DNA of 6,596 nucleotides from Thermoflavifilum sp. (lineage in GTDB: Bacteria; Bacteroidota; Bacteroidia; Chitinophagales; Chitinophagaceae), in contig JADGHY010000118.1 in NCBI GenBank assembly GCA_019683625.1, positions 1 through 6,596 of the forward strand. The letters run 5' to 3'. Shown one piece after another: positions 6,127 to 6,596 of the stretch. Both the position numbers and the translations under genes were made by a program. Every line of letters begins with the position of its first letter. Position 1 is the first letter of the stretch. The notes under the pieces are model-generated. The model was not told the DNA's origin. It made no database searches and saw only the letters and a program-made list of their open reading frames with translations.

Positions 6127-6596
6127 ATGCCAAAACAAAAATTATTTCTGTTAGATGCCATGGCCCTGATTTATCGGGCATACTATGCCTTGATTCGTAA
6201 TCCCAGAATTACCACCTACGGTAAAAATACCAACGCACAATTTGGCTTTACTTCCACTTTATTTGAACTGCTGCAAAAGGAGAAACCTACCCACATGGCC
6301 GTGGCTTTTGATACCCAGGCTCCTACAGAACGGCACGATACTTATGTGGCCTATAAAGCCAATCGGCAGGAAACCCCTGAAGATATCCTTTCTTCCCTCC
6401 CCGATATCAAACGCATCATCCGTGCTTTTGAAATTCCTATCGTTGAAAAGGATGGTTATGAAGCCGATGATATCATCGGCACACTGGCCCTGCAAGCCGC
6501 CGAAAAAGGATATGAAGTGTTTATGGTAACAGCCGATAAAGATTATGGCCAGCTCTTGCATAATCATATCTATATCTATAAACCGCCCTATATGGG
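6127..6596 (+). CDS. polA: DNA polymerase I, N-terminal 5'-3' exonuclease domain (partial, cut by window end)
   Basis: The visible 156 codons are the start of PolA, which removes RNA primers and fills gaps during replication and repair. The 5' nuclease signatures are in order: LFLLDAMALIYRAYYAL with the metal-binding Asp10, VAFDTQAPTERH (59-70) with the second Asp62, EADDIIGTLA (112-121) and TADKDYGQLL (135-144), the acidic clusters that hold the two metal ions. The segment NPRITTYGKNTNAQFGF (25-41) is of the kind I associate with Bacteroidota PolA. The gene should run on for roughly another 780 residues with a 3'-5' exonuclease-like and polymerase domain, not visible here, so it is unknown whether proofreading is intact. 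The ATG at 6127 is placed 9 residues before Asp10 as expected. No Shine-Dalgarno and no exact TAnnTTTG lie in the 87-nt gap; it may have its own weak promoter or read-through. Confidence 0.96.
   Translation, partial: MPKQKLFLLDAMALIYRAYYALIRNPRITTYGKNTNAQFGFTSTLFELLQKEKPTHMAVAFDTQAPTERHDTYVAYKANRQETPEDILSSLPDIKRIIRAFEIPIVEKDGYEADDIIGTLALQAAEKGYEVFMVTADKDYGQLLHNHIYIYKPPYM

Overview
The window looks like chromosomal DNA from a member of the Bacteroidota, probably a Chitinophagaceae relative. The phylum call rests on three things: the N-terminus of the DNA polymerase I, which reads like the Bacteroidota version as I remember it; the absence of Shine-Dalgarno sequences before every start; and two exact matches to the Bacteroidota -7 promoter element TAnnTTTG just upstream of genes. 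The family-level guess is weak. I see no insertion sequence, phage gene, CRISPR array, tRNA or rRNA. No gene-free stretch exceeds about 125 bases.

Left part (1-3003): this is almost entirely minus strand. Read in the direction of transcription it holds a tiny 40-residue lipoprotein too short for ordinary gene calling (2881-3003), a 92-residue protein of unknown function 4 nt behind it (2598-2876), a 377-residue arginase/formimidoylglutamase-fold protein (1412-2545), and a class C penicillin-binding protein (PBP4/DacB type, peptidase S13) that is probably a lipoprotein (54-1415). The last two share an ATGA stop/start overlap and are probably translated together. A -7 element in the gap before the ureohydrolase-like gene suggests that pair has its own promoter. 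At the extreme left edge a plus-strand frame (1-60) may be the tail of a convergent gene.

Right part (3126-6596): this is plus strand. It holds a GT-B fold glycosyltransferase starting at TTG (3126-4226), a GT-C type multi-pass membrane glycosyltransferase of the ArnT/PMT_2 type with a soluble C-terminal tail (4300-6039), and the first 156 codons of polA (from 6127), cut by the window end. The two glycosyltransferases could act in one envelope-glycan route, with a cytoplasmic nucleotide-sugar enzyme followed by a lipid-linked-sugar enzyme facing the periplasm. Their substrates cannot be read from the sequence.

The most interesting points are: (i) the ureohydrolase-like protein keeps all four expected ligands of metal site A but has lost both ligands unique to metal site B, so it may not be a normal binuclear manganese hydrolase; (ii) the unlisted micro-lipoprotein with a Cys-Gly-Cys-Pro tail and its tightly linked unknown partner; (iii) a perfect TAnnTTTG placed so close to the membrane glycosyltransferase ATG that the mRNA could be leaderless. 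Nothing here clearly amounts to a new multi-gene system.
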